From UBA668 sp041918155 (lineage in GTDB: Bacteria > Actinomycetota > Acidimicrobiia > Acidimicrobiales > Ilumatobacteraceae), in assembly GCA_041918155.1 (NCBI GenBank), contig JAYRWH010000016.1:1-39862 (forward strand): a DNA stretch of 39,862 nt, read 5' to 3'. Within the stretch, counting starts at the first letter, position 1. Each line of letters opens with the position of its first letter. The notes below the pieces were generated by a model, which was given only the letters and a program-made list of their open reading frames with translations, was not told the DNA's origin and made no database searches. The translations under genes and the position numbers were made by a program. This document shows, piece by piece, positions 15,577 to 23,037 of this stretch.

Positions 15577-16785
15577 ATGGTCGATTTCGCCCTCAACGAG
15601 GACCAGCTGCAGATCCAGAAGTGGGTCCACGGCTTCGCCGAAGATGTCGTCCGCCCCGCCGGCCACGAGTGGGACGAGCGCGAAGAGATGCCGATGCCGA
15701 TCGTGCAGCAGGCCGCGGAGATCGGCCTGTACGGCTGGGAGTTCGTGATGAACGCGATGGGCGATCCCACCGGGCTCACGCTGCCCGTCGCCATCGAAGA
15801 GCTGTTCTGGGGCGACGCCGGCATCGGCATGGCGATCATGGGCTCCACGCTCGCCGCCGCGGGCATCGCCGGCAACGGAACGCCCGACCAGGTGATGGAG
15901 TGGGTGCCCCAGTGCTACGGCGACGTGAAGAAGGTGCAGCTCGGCGCATTCTGCGTGAGCGAGCCCGACGCCGGCAGCGACGTGTCGTCGCTGCGCACCC
16001 GCGCTGTGTACGACGAGGCCAACGACGAATGGGTGCTGAACGGAACGAAGGCGTGGATCACCAACGGCGGCATCGCCGACATCCACGTCGTGGTCGCGGC
16101 GGTCGATCCCGAGCTGAAGGGTCGCGGCCAGGCGAGCTTTATCGTGCCCCCGGGTACGAAGGGCCTCAGCATGGGCCAGAAGTACAAGAAGCACGGCATC
16201 CGTGCCTCGCACACCTCCGAGGTCGTGCTCGACGACTGCCGCATCCCCGGCCGCTGCCTGCTTGGCGGCAAGGAGAAGCTCGATGCCAAGCTGGCCCGCG
16301 CCCGCGAGGTCGGCCACAGCGGCGAGAAGCAGCCGGCGATGGCAACGTTCGAGGCCACCCGGCCGTCGGTCGGCGCGCAGGCGCTCGGCATCGCCCGTGC
16401 CGCCTACGAGTTTTCGCTGGAGTACGCGAAGGAGCGCAAGACGTTCGGCAAGCCGATCATCATGCACCAGGCGATCGCGTTCAAGTTGGCCAACATGGCC
16501 ACCGAGATCGACGCCGCCCGCCTGCTCATCTGGCGTGCCGCGTGGCTGGCCCGCAACGGTGGTTTCAAGAACGGCGAAGGCTCGATGAGCAAGTACAAGG
16601 CCAGCGAGGTCGCTGTGCGCGTCACCGAGGACGCCATCCAGATCCTCGGCGGCTACGGCTACACCCGTGAGTACCCCGTCGAGCGCTGGCACCGCGACGC
16701 GAAGATCCACACGATCTTCGAGGGCACGAGCGAGATCCAGCAGCTCGTCATCGCCCGCGCGATCTCCGGCATGCGCGTCGAGTAG
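15577..16785 (+). CDS. Acyl-CoA dehydrogenase
   Basis: A 402-residue FAD-dependent acyl-CoA dehydrogenase. It catalyses the first oxidation of acyl-CoA, passing electrons to ETF in the cytosol. N-terminal helices (about 1-130) are followed by the FAD/substrate segment GAFCVSEPDAGSDVSSLRTRA and WITNGGIAD, and then the C-terminal four-helix domain. The catalytic Glu is Glu382 in the signature IFEGTSEIQ, and GGYGYTREYPVERWHRDAK is typical of the family. Chain-length preference cannot be read. It has its own strong promoter with a possible operator. The last 26 codons are repeated at 17835-17915, and unrelated sequence begins within a few bases after the stop codon, so the 3' end appears to sit at a recombination junction. 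Confidence 0.94.
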   Translation: MVDFALNEDQLQIQKWVHGFAEDVVRPAGHEWDEREEMPMPIVQQAAEIGLYGWEFVMNAMGDPTGLTLPVAIEELFWGDAGIGMAIMGSTLAAAGIAGNGTPDQVMEWVPQCYGDVKKVQLGAFCVSEPDAGSDVSSLRTRAVYDEANDEWVLNGTKAWITNGGIADIHVVVAAVDPELKGRGQASFIVPPGTKGLSMGQKYKKHGIRASHTSEVVLDDCRIPGRCLLGGKEKLDAKLARAREVGHSGEKQPAMATFEATRPSVGAQALGIARAAYEFSLEYAKERKTFGKPIIMHQAIAFKLANMATEIDAARLLIWRAAWLARNGGFKNGEGSMSKYKASEVAVRVTEDAIQILGGYGYTREYPVERWHRDAKIHTIFEGTSEIQQLVIARAISGMRVE

Positions 16786-16786
16786 A

Positions 16787-16957
16787 TCCGGTCCGGCAGG
16801 GCTCCGCACGGGGGCACTTCCCAAGTGGCTTGCTTTCGCATCCATCGGTATCGGTGTCGTCGCACCACTCGGACCGCTCGGTTTCATCGGCACTATGCTG
16901 CTGCCGGTGTTCATCGTCGTCACGGCACTCACGGTCCGCATCGACAGTGCAGCCTGA
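16787..16957 (+). pseudogene. Tail of a small membrane-protein gene (5' end missing)
   Basis: This frame reads from just after the dehydrogenase stop to TGA 16955-16957. It ends in ALPKWLAFASIGIGV and GFIGTMLLPVFIVVTALTV, two hydrophobic stretches separated by Pro-Leu-Gly. The pattern LPKWL followed by two final helices is typical of the last part of DUF4386-like or other small integral membrane proteins. There is no start codon before ATG 16895, which would leave only 20 residues. It looks like a gene whose 5' part was lost at the junction with the dehydrogenase. The family assignment is tentative. Confidence 0.4.
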
Positions 16958-17438
16958 CCCTTCGTTGAAGGCGACCGTCGCGAATTCGTTCGCCGTCACG
17001 ATCGAGATCCGAGCGTCACCCGCGCAGGTCTTCTGGTTCCTCGCGGATCCATCGACAGCCCCGATCATCGATCCGGCGGTCATCAGCTACGCACCCGACG
17101 GAGGAACCATGGGCCTTGGCGTCATGAACCACATGAAACTGAGGCTGCTGGGCGTCAACCGCAACATCACGAGTGAGACGACGGACTGGGACCCCGGCAT
17201 TCGAATGGCGTTTCGGTCGCTCACACCCGGCCGACCAGTGGTCGTGTCGGCCACCCATCTGTTCGAACCGTGTGCAGCCGGCACCCGCTACACGTGGTCG
17301 ATGGGCTTCACCCCAAAGGGCATTGGTGGGCGTCTTGCGGCGCGGTGCGCTGCTGCTCTCCTGAGACGCAACGCCGTTGCCCAACAGCAACGGGTACGAA
17401 CCGTCATCGAAGCGGTCAACGACGCCGGGCGCAAGTAG
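16947..17438 (+). CDS. SRPBCC (polyketide cyclase/START-like) family protein
   Basis: A 163-residue protein. Residues 14-30 (FAVTIEIRASPAQVFWFLADP) form the opening beta strand and helix of SRPBCC lipid/ligand-binding domains. Later strands (MGLGVMNHMKLRLLG; GTRYTWSMGFTPKG) and a C-terminal helix fit a single complete domain. The fold binds hydrophobic ligands; no catalytic residues can be named. GTG 16947 was taken as the start because it overlaps the previous stop by 11 bases and precedes the first conserved strand; TTG 16965 is an alternative. The gene lies within the scar between the two copies of the dehydrogenase 3' end, and its base use looks a little less GC-rich than its neighbours, so it may be acquired. 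Confidence 0.7.
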   Translation: MQPDPSLKATVANSFAVTIEIRASPAQVFWFLADPSTAPIIDPAVISYAPDGGTMGLGVMNHMKLRLLGVNRNITSETTDWDPGIRMAFRSLTPGRPVVVSATHLFEPCAAGTRYTWSMGFTPKGIGGRLAARCAAALLRRNAVAQQQRVRTVIEAVNDAGRK

Positions 17439-17834
17439 TCAAGTTCCGCGAATCGCATGGTGTGGGGCGCCGCCGAGAGAGGTGGGGTCTGCCCAGAGAC
17501 GAGACGGCGTGGTTGGCGAGGGTGCGACACCTGGCGACGGGAATGACGGCCGACGAGGTTGTCTGCGCAACGGCTGCACCCGCCTGGCGATCGGTGACGA
17601 CGCTCCGTTTCGTCGCCGCCTCCGAAGCGCCTCGCCCAGACACACACACGAGTGCTCGAAGGTGTCTGGCACCACGAGAGCGGTTCGCGTGGCCGGGGGC
17701 CTCACGCGTTATCCCTAGTGCGCGTCCCTAGAACGGTGCGGACAGACTGACATGAGCCGTCACCGGCGGCCGCGAGACCGCTGCTGAGCGGTAGCGAGCA
17801 TCACGCTTGAGCATCCAGAAGACGTGAGACCCCG
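17439..17834. other. Unassigned 396-base stretch
   Basis: No frame on either strand gives a protein I recognise, and the open frames are Arg-rich shadows. There is no tRNA-like or rRNA-like sequence. One short repetitive tract, CAGACACACACACGAG, lies near 17638-17653. With the flanking orphan gene ends this is most likely decayed sequence. Confidence 0.5.
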
Positions 17835-17915
17835 ATCCACACGATCTTCGAAGGCACCAGCGAGATCCAGCAGCTGGTGATCGCCCGCGCGATTTCCGGG
17901 ATGCGCGTCGAGTAG
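17835..17915 (+). pseudogene. Orphan second copy of the acyl-CoA dehydrogenase 3' end
   Basis: Bases 17835-17915 repeat 16705-16785 at 75 of 81 positions and encode the same last 26 residues (IHTIFEGTSEIQ on to MRVE, then TAG). All six differences are third-codon-position, silent changes. Sequence before 17834 has no similarity to the dehydrogenase. The silent-only pattern means both versions evolved as coding sequence before one was orphaned, as when a paralogue is mostly deleted or when an element integrates at a gene end and supplies its own version. Confidence 0.9.
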
Positions 17916-18017
17916 TCGGCACAGCCGAACCGGCCGCAGTGGCCGCAGCTTGGGGTTCAGTCCACCAGTCTCGACCGGGCCGTTCACGCTTGCGCCCGAC
18001 GCGGTGATCATGGGCAT

Positions 18018-18899
18018 TCAGCCGGCCGATTTGGCCACCCGACTGGCGTTGACGGCGATGGCGTCGGCGATCTCCTGGCGGCGCGAGCGGGGCAGGTTGT
18101 GGCCCATGTCGTTGAACATCAGCAGGCGCGAGTGCGGCACCGCCTTGGCCGTTGCGAGGCCACCGGAGGGTTGCACCATCGGGTCGACCATGCCGTGCAC
18201 GACAAGCGTCGGCACCCTCAGCTTGGCGAGGCCCTTGGTGCGATCCTGGCCGGCGAGGATTGCTGCCGTCTGCCGCCCCGGCCCTGTGGGGCGGAAGCTG
18301 CGGGCGATGGCCGCCGCGCCCATCGCTCGCGCCTCGGCCTCGTCGAACTCGGGGCCGGCGATCAACCGCCACATGCTCACACCCATCTCCACCGCGTTCT
18401 CGAGCGTCGGGTCGGGCAGCCGGGCGGCCTTCATCAGCATCGCCACCTTGGGTCTGCCGGCGCGCCGGCTGCCGGTGTTCGAACTCATCGATGCCAGCGT
18501 GCGTACCCGCGCCGGGTGCTCGATGGCCAACGCCTGGGCGATCATCCCGCCCATGGAGAACCCCACCACGTGGGCGCTCTCGATACCGAGCGCGTCGAGC
18601 AGTCCTGCCGCGTCGGCGGCCATGTCGCTCAGGGTGTATTCCGTCGGCGGCTTCTTCCCCGTGAGCGCGGCCGTCGCCATCTGCCGCATCGACAGTGCAG
18701 GAGCGGTGAACTCGGTGGAGAAGCCGGCGTCGCGGTTGTCCATCCGGATCACGCGGAAACCGTTCGCCGACACCATGTCGACGAACGGCTGTGGCCAATC
18801 GATGAGTTGCGCCCCGAGCCCCATCAGCATGAGCAATGGCTCGCCGGAACCCTGCTCCTCGTACTCGATCGTGATCCTGTTTGCCGTCACCGATGCCAT
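18018..18899 (-). CDS. Alpha/beta hydrolase
   Basis: A 293-residue cytosolic alpha/beta-hydrolase. The oxyanion strand HG-equivalent is MLMGLGAQ (24-31). The nucleophile is Ser115 in VGFSMGGMIA, the acid is probably the Asp of VHGMVDPM, and the base is His267 in DMGHNLPR. A cap of helices lies at about 140-215. The RMDNRDAGFST segment is typical of the RsmA/DhmA-like or aclacinomycin methylesterase-like branch, with ester or lactone substrates that cannot be specified. ATG 18899 is preceded by a TACTCT box at 7 bases. It is divergent from the WS/DGAT gene, with an inverted repeat between, suggesting shared control of a lipid-related function. Confidence 0.88.
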   Translation of the reverse strand: MASVTANRITIEYEEQGSGEPLLMLMGLGAQLIDWPQPFVDMVSANGFRVIRMDNRDAGFSTEFTAPALSMRQMATAALTGKKPPTEYTLSDMAADAAGLLDALGIESAHVVGFSMGGMIAQALAIEHPARVRTLASMSSNTGSRRAGRPKVAMLMKAARLPDPTLENAVEMGVSMWRLIAGPEFDEAEARAMGAAAIARSFRPTGPGRQTAAILAGQDRTKGLAKLRVPTLVVHGMVDPMVQPSGGLATAKAVPHSRLLMFNDMGHNLPRSRRQEIADAIAVNASRVAKSAG

Positions 18900-18906
18900 A
18901 CGCGTG

Positions 18907-18912
18907 AGAGTA
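18907..18912 (-). promoter_or_regulatory. Putative -10 box of the alpha/beta hydrolase gene
   Basis: TACTCT on the minus strand, seven bases before ATG 18899. Confidence 0.4.
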
Positions 18913-18944
18913 CCCAGCCCGCGGACGCTCGGGTCACCTGGAAA

Positions 18945-18980
18945 GTGACAGCCACATGCGGCTGGTGTTACGGTTGTCAC
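18945..18980. promoter_or_regulatory. Inverted repeat in the divergent hydrolase-WS/DGAT promoter region
   Basis: Arms GTGACAGCC (18945-18953) and GGTTGTCAC (18972-18980) match at 8 of 9 with an 18-base spacer. The position between two divergent starts suits a shared operator. No regulator gene is next to it. Confidence 0.4.
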
Positions 18981-19017
18981 ATCACGGGGGTGCCGCGGGG
19001 CGGCACGGCGATGAGCA

Positions 19018-19023
19018 GGAGGA
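19018..19023 (+). promoter_or_regulatory. Ribosome binding site that sets the WS/DGAT start
   Basis: AGGAGG, seven bases before ATG 19031. It is the strongest Shine-Dalgarno site in the window and favours 19031 over ATG 18956 and ATG 19088. Confidence 0.6.
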
Positions 19024-19030
19024 GCGCCAA

Positions 19031-20443
19031 ATGGGCGCAGGGGCTGACAGTCATCGACCGAGTCGTGCGGCAGAGCATGTCGGCGACATGGAGACACTTT
19101 TCTGGCGGGTCGAGCGCGACCCGCTGCTGCGCAACACGATGATGGCAGTGATGGTGCTCGAGAAAGCACCCGACCGCGAGCGGGTGCTCGACCGGATCGA
19201 GCGCGCCAGCCGGCTGGTTCCGGGCTGGCGCCACCGGCTCGTGTCGCCCCCGCTCAACCTTGCCAACCCGCGGTGGATCGTCGACCCCGACTTCGACCTC
19301 AGCTATCACGTACGGTTCATCGGCGCGCCGGGGGATCGCACGTTCGCCTCGGTGCTCGACTATGCCCGCGCCACCGCGACCTCAGGACTCGACCGCGACC
19401 GCCCGCTGTGGACCTTCACCTTCGTCGACGGCCTCGAGGACGGCGAGGCAGCGGTGATCATCAAACTGCACCATGCGCTGATCGACGGGATGGGCGGAAT
19501 CGGACTGCTGCCGCTGCTGGTCGACCTCAGCCCCGAGCCGCAGGATTCGGGACCGATGCCGCATGTGCCCGAGGGCGAGCGCCCGGGTCGCGGCAATCTG
19601 CTCGTCGATGCCCTGGCCACCACCGGCGAACGAGTGCAAAGCCTGGTCAGCAGGGGTTCGCGTGCGCTGTGGAATGCCGGGCCCGGGATCTGGCGCGACC
19701 CCAAGGCGATCGTGCCCGCCGTGCAGCGGAACGTGAAGGCGCTGGGTCGCCTGCTCACGCCGCCGGACAAACCACTGTCACCGATCATGGTCGGGCGCCA
19801 GGGCTGGTCGCGCTTCGTGCCCATCGTGGCCGACCTCAGGGCGCTCAGCAAGGCCGGCAAGCTGCACGGAGCCTCGGTGAACGACGCCTTCATCGCCTCC
19901 ATTGGCTATGGCTTTGCCCGCTATCACGAGGAGATGGGCGCCCCGGTCGAGCACCTGCGCACCACGGTGGCGATCAGCACCCGCCGGGCCAGCGACCCGG
20001 TGCACGGCAATCATGTGCTCGGCGGCCACTTCGTAATGCCGGTGAGCACCGATCATCCGTCGAGCAACATGAAGGCGTACCACACGCTGATGAAGGAACT
20101 GCGCGACGACGCACGTCAGCCGCTGGCCAGTTCCGCGGCAGGAATCATCTCCTCCCTCGGGCCGCTGATCTCGAGTTACGTCGGGACGATGATGAAGCAC
20201 AGCGACCTGCTGATGAGCAACATCAGCGGCGTCGATGTCCCCCTCTGGTTCGGTGGCGCGGCGATCACGGCCATGTACGGGTTCGGTCCGACGATGGGCA
20301 CGAGCACGAACGCGACCATGGTGTCCTACAACGGCACGGCACACATCGGCCTGAACATCGACGCGTCGGCGGTGACCGAGATCGGCTTGCTGACGACCTG
20401 CGTCCAGGAGGGGTTCACGAAGATGACCGCCACCAAGCGCTGA
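19031..20443 (+). CDS. Wax ester synthase/diacylglycerol acyltransferase (WS/DGAT) family
   Basis: A 470-residue acyltransferase of the bacterial WS/DGAT family, which joins acyl-CoA to fatty alcohol or diacylglycerol to make storage lipid at the membrane. The catalytic HHxxxDG motif is H147-H148-A-L-I-D152-G153 in IIKLHHALIDGMGG. The front part (METLFWRVERDP, FDLSYHVRF) and the back part (NISGVDVPLWFGGA, GLNIDASAVTE) are family hallmarks. The start at 19031 rests on the AGGAGG site. Residues 1-19 (MGAGADSHRPSRAAEH) are not conserved-looking, so ATG 19088 remains possible. It is followed on the same strand by a serine hydrolase gene 60 bases away. Confidence 0.88.
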   Translation: MGAGADSHRPSRAAEHVGDMETLFWRVERDPLLRNTMMAVMVLEKAPDRERVLDRIERASRLVPGWRHRLVSPPLNLANPRWIVDPDFDLSYHVRFIGAPGDRTFASVLDYARATATSGLDRDRPLWTFTFVDGLEDGEAAVIIKLHHALIDGMGGIGLLPLLVDLSPEPQDSGPMPHVPEGERPGRGNLLVDALATTGERVQSLVSRGSRALWNAGPGIWRDPKAIVPAVQRNVKALGRLLTPPDKPLSPIMVGRQGWSRFVPIVADLRALSKAGKLHGASVNDAFIASIGYGFARYHEEMGAPVEHLRTTVAISTRRASDPVHGNHVLGGHFVMPVSTDHPSSNMKAYHTLMKELRDDARQPLASSAAGIISSLGPLISSYVGTMMKHSDLLMSNISGVDVPLWFGGAAITAMYGFGPTMGTSTNATMVSYNGTAHIGLNIDASAVTEIGLLTTCVQEGFTKMTATKR

Positions 20444-20503
20444 TCCACGGCTGGGCCGCGCGTGTGGCGCGGTCGTATGGTGGTGGGTAGAACGGAGAGC
20501 GAC

Positions 20504-21697
20504 ATGATCGAAGGAACCGCGCAGGCCCAGTTCCAGGAAGTCGCCGACGTGTTCGAGCGACAGGTCGCCAAGACGGACGGCGGCGCCGCGATCGCCGTGT
20601 TCCACCATGGCGAACTCGTTGTCGACCTGTGGGGCGGACTTCGCAACCGGGAGGGCGACCCCTGGACCAGGGACACGCTGGCCATGTGCTTCAGCACCAC
20701 CAAGGGGGTTGCCGCGACTGCTTTCCATGTGCTGGCCGACCGTGGCCTCGTCGACTACGACGAACCGGTAGCGACGTACTGGCCGGAGTTCGCCCAGAAC
20801 GGCAAGGGGAACATCACCGTTCGGCATGTGCTCAGCCACTCGGCAGGCCTGCACCGATTCGGCACCATCGCCGACCATGCCAACCGGATGCTCGACTGGC
20901 ACTACATGGCGGAGGCGCTGGCCGCGGCGACCCCCGCGTATCCGCCGGGTGAGTCGGTGGGCTACCACGGGCTGACCTTCGGGTTCCTCATCGGCGAGAT
21001 CGTGCGCCGCGTGTCGGGCATGCAGCTCAATGAGTTCGTGCAGGAGAACCTCGCCAAGCCGCTCGGCCTTGACGGCTTGTTCATCGGTTGTCCCGAGGAT
21101 GAACGTGGTCGAATCGCACCACTCGAACCGATGATGCCGAAGTTGCCGTGGGGTGTTGCCCCCGTACTGGTCGGTGCCGCCCAAGTGGCGAGTTGGGCCG
21201 GCGCGCCGCTCAACCCGCGGCGAGTCCGCGCGACGCTCACCCCGCGCGGGATGGAAGACCTCCTGCTGAGCGACGAGATCCGAGACGTCGAGATCCCGGC
21301 GATGAATGGTCACTTCGATGCGGTGTCGCTCGCCAGCATGTACTCAATGCTCGCCAACATGGGCGAGTTCCACGGGGTGCGCATCCTCAGCCGGGAAACC
21401 GTGCAGAAGTTGTCCGAGATCCAGAACGACCAACGCGACCGCGTGGTGGTGGTGAACATGCAGTGGCGGCTCGGCTACCACCGGGTGCCCAAGGCCAACA
21501 GTGTGCTGCCCTTCGTGTACGGCCACCTCGGTTTCGGTGGCTCCGGTGCCTGGGCCGATCCGCAGAACAACCTCGCCATGGCGATGGTGTGCAACCGAGG
21601 TGGCGGCACGCCGATCGGCGACCGGCGCATCCTGCAACTCACCATGGCCGCGGCCAACTCGGCGCGCCGGCCGGCCCGAGTTGCGTTCAGCACCTAG
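20504..21697 (+). CDS. Serine beta-lactamase-like hydrolase/esterase (class C fold)
   Basis: A 397-residue protein of the beta-lactamase/penicillin-binding fold. The S-x-x-K motif is S64-T-T-K67 in CFSTTKG. A Tyr in VGYHGLTFG probably plays the second-motif role, and HLGFGGSG replaces KTG near residue 345. This is the pattern of EstB-type esterases and LACTB-like hydrolases. No signal peptide is present, so it is probably cytosolic and not a resistance enzyme. ATG 20504 follows GGAGAGCGAC, which gives a ribosome site. The position after WS/DGAT and near the alpha/beta hydrolase suggests action on lipids or esters. The exact substrate is unknown. Confidence 0.88.
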   Translation: MIEGTAQAQFQEVADVFERQVAKTDGGAAIAVFHHGELVVDLWGGLRNREGDPWTRDTLAMCFSTTKGVAATAFHVLADRGLVDYDEPVATYWPEFAQNGKGNITVRHVLSHSAGLHRFGTIADHANRMLDWHYMAEALAAATPAYPPGESVGYHGLTFGFLIGEIVRRVSGMQLNEFVQENLAKPLGLDGLFIGCPEDERGRIAPLEPMMPKLPWGVAPVLVGAAQVASWAGAPLNPRRVRATLTPRGMEDLLLSDEIRDVEIPAMNGHFDAVSLASMYSMLANMGEFHGVRILSRETVQKLSEIQNDQRDRVVVVNMQWRLGYHRVPKANSVLPFVYGHLGFGGSGAWADPQNNLAMAMVCNRGGGTPIGDRRILQLTMAAANSARRPARVAFST

Positions 21698-21790
21698 GGC
21701 TTCCGCTGCGCACCGATGTGCTGGTGGGTCGGCCAGTACTCGCCGTTGCTGGCGCCGACGTGGGACCGCGTCCTGTCGCCGCGAGCGCGA

Positions 21791-21835
21791 ACACCACCGT
21801 GGTGTGCTCCTGACCCCGAGCGCCCGTTGGCGCTC
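21791..21835 (+). terminator. Two hairpins after the beta-lactamase-like gene
   Basis: Stems ACACCA/TGGTGT (21791-21796 with 21800-21805) and GAGCGCC/GGCGCTC (21818-21824 with 21829-21835) are both perfect. No T-run follows, so a role as intrinsic terminator is only suggested by position in the 191-base gap. Confidence 0.35.
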
Positions 21836-21876
21836 CCTGTGGCAACGTGCAGCCTGGCCGACGAGGCCCGTCCGCA

Positions 21877-21882
21877 TAGGGT
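21877..21882 (+). promoter_or_regulatory. Putative -10 box of the GT-C-like gene
   Basis: TAGGGT, six bases before GTG 21889. Confidence 0.45.
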
Positions 21883-21888
21883 GACCGC

Positions 21889-23028
21889 GTGCCGACACGC
21901 CTGGGAATCTCCGCTCAGGCCACGGCTCGGCTCCTACGTTCGCGCTGGATCGTGGTCGGGCTGGTCGCCGCAGGAGCGGCGGTCGCCACCGGCGGTCGGG
22001 GAGACTGGAACGACTTCGTCGCCGTCGGCCATCAACTCACCGGCAACGCCGGGTTGCACGTATACGTGCAGAACCCGGGCACCCAGACCGGTCCACTGAG
22101 CCTGCTGCTGGCCCGGGCGATCGCCACGACCCCGCTGGATGGCTTTCTGCTCCAGGTGGTGCTGTGCCTCGGACTCGGGATGGTCGTTGTCGTGACGACC
22201 GAGCGCGCTGGGGTCAGGGTCGGCGTGCCGGTCCGCAACGGGCAGTTCACAACGCTCCTTGGCGGCTCGGTGTTGATGGTGTGGTGGGGTGAACTCGGCG
22301 GCTTCGGTCACCTCGACGACGCGATCGCGATCGCGGCCGGCGTGGCGGCCACCGTGCTGATGCAGCGGCCGCGCCGCCACCCGTGGGCGTCAGCAGTGAT
22401 GATCGGGGTCGGGGCGGCAGCCAAGCCCTGGGCAGTCCTGTTTCTCCCCCTCGTGCTCGTCGGTGTGGTGGACGGTCGCCGGGTGCGGTGGCGGGGGCTC
22501 GGGCCGTTCGCCGCGGCGTGTGTGGCGTGCGCTGTCGTATGGCTGCCCTTCGTGCTCGCTGATCGCGGAACCCTGCAGTCGCTGCACCCGCAGGTGTTCG
22601 TCGCCCCTGATTCGGTGCTCACGCTGTTCGGTTCGACGTCGGCCGAATTCGCCCCGGGCTGGCTGCGCGCGGCCCAGTTCGCCGCCGCCCTCGCAGTCGG
22701 CGTCGTGCTCGTTGCGAGACGGCGCTCGTTCGGATTGGTGCTGGCGGTGCTCGCCGTTCGGCTGGCCACCGACCCGGGGACCTGGAGCTACTACACCTGT
22801 GGGCTGGTGGCCGGTGCCCTGCTGTGGGATCAGGCCGCGGCGCGCCGGAGGCTTCCCTGGGCGACGCTGCTGGCGAGTGTGCTGGTCGCCCCATCGTGGT
22901 TCGGGTTGCCGGACCGCGTGCAGGCCGTGATGCGGTTCGGCGCGGCACTGTTCGCGATCGCCATCGTGCTCGCCGGGCGCGCGGATGCGCAGCCGATGTC
23001 GGGTCTCCCCGAGGACGTCGCTCCGTAG
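21889..23028 (+). CDS. Polytopic membrane protein, GT87/GT-C glycosyltransferase-like
   Basis: A 379-residue integral membrane protein with about nine hydrophobic segments. An early outside loop contains DWNDFVAVGHQL and a YVQNPGTQTGPLSLLLA stretch, and a membrane segment carries AAKPWAVLFLPLVLV. The K-P/W-A-hydrophobic pattern and the acidic residues in the first loop resemble actinobacterial GT87 (DUF2029) polyprenol-phosphate mannosyltransferases, which build mannan or arabinan on the outer face. No enzyme residue can be proven by eye, so the call is tentative. The stop codon overlaps the -10 box of the next gene. A link to the LCP and O-acyltransferase genes of the window is possible but not shown. 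Confidence 0.65.
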   Translation: MPTRLGISAQATARLLRSRWIVVGLVAAGAAVATGGRGDWNDFVAVGHQLTGNAGLHVYVQNPGTQTGPLSLLLARAIATTPLDGFLLQVVLCLGLGMVVVVTTERAGVRVGVPVRNGQFTTLLGGSVLMVWWGELGGFGHLDDAIAIAAGVAATVLMQRPRRHPWASAVMIGVGAAAKPWAVLFLPLVLVGVVDGRRVRWRGLGPFAAACVACAVVWLPFVLADRGTLQSLHPQVFVAPDSVLTLFGSTSAEFAPGWLRAAQFAAALAVGVVLVARRRSFGLVLAVLAVRLATDPGTWSYYTCGLVAGALLWDQAAARRRLPWATLLASVLVAPSWFGLPDRVQAVMRFGAALFAIAIVLAGRADAQPMSGLPEDVAP

Positions 23029-23031
23029 ACT
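23026..23031 (+). promoter_or_regulatory. Putative -10 box of the methyltransferase gene
   Basis: TAGACT, six bases before ATG 23038. Its first three bases are the stop codon of the upstream gene. Confidence 0.4.
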
Positions 23032-23037
23032 GCTCCG

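Noticed and set aside
17270..17731. Plus-strand open frame after the SRPBCC gene
   Set aside because: No family resemblance, overlaps the SRPBCC gene out of frame, and is Arg-rich as expected for a shadow frame.
20504..21697. True class C beta-lactamase (antibiotic resistance)
   Set aside because: No signal peptide, no KTG motif, and features of esterase-type relatives.
21698..21888. Possible small gene between the beta-lactamase-like and GT-C-like genes
   Set aside because: Short open frames lack a start with a ribosome site or box and show no motif; two hairpins and a promoter box explain the gap better.
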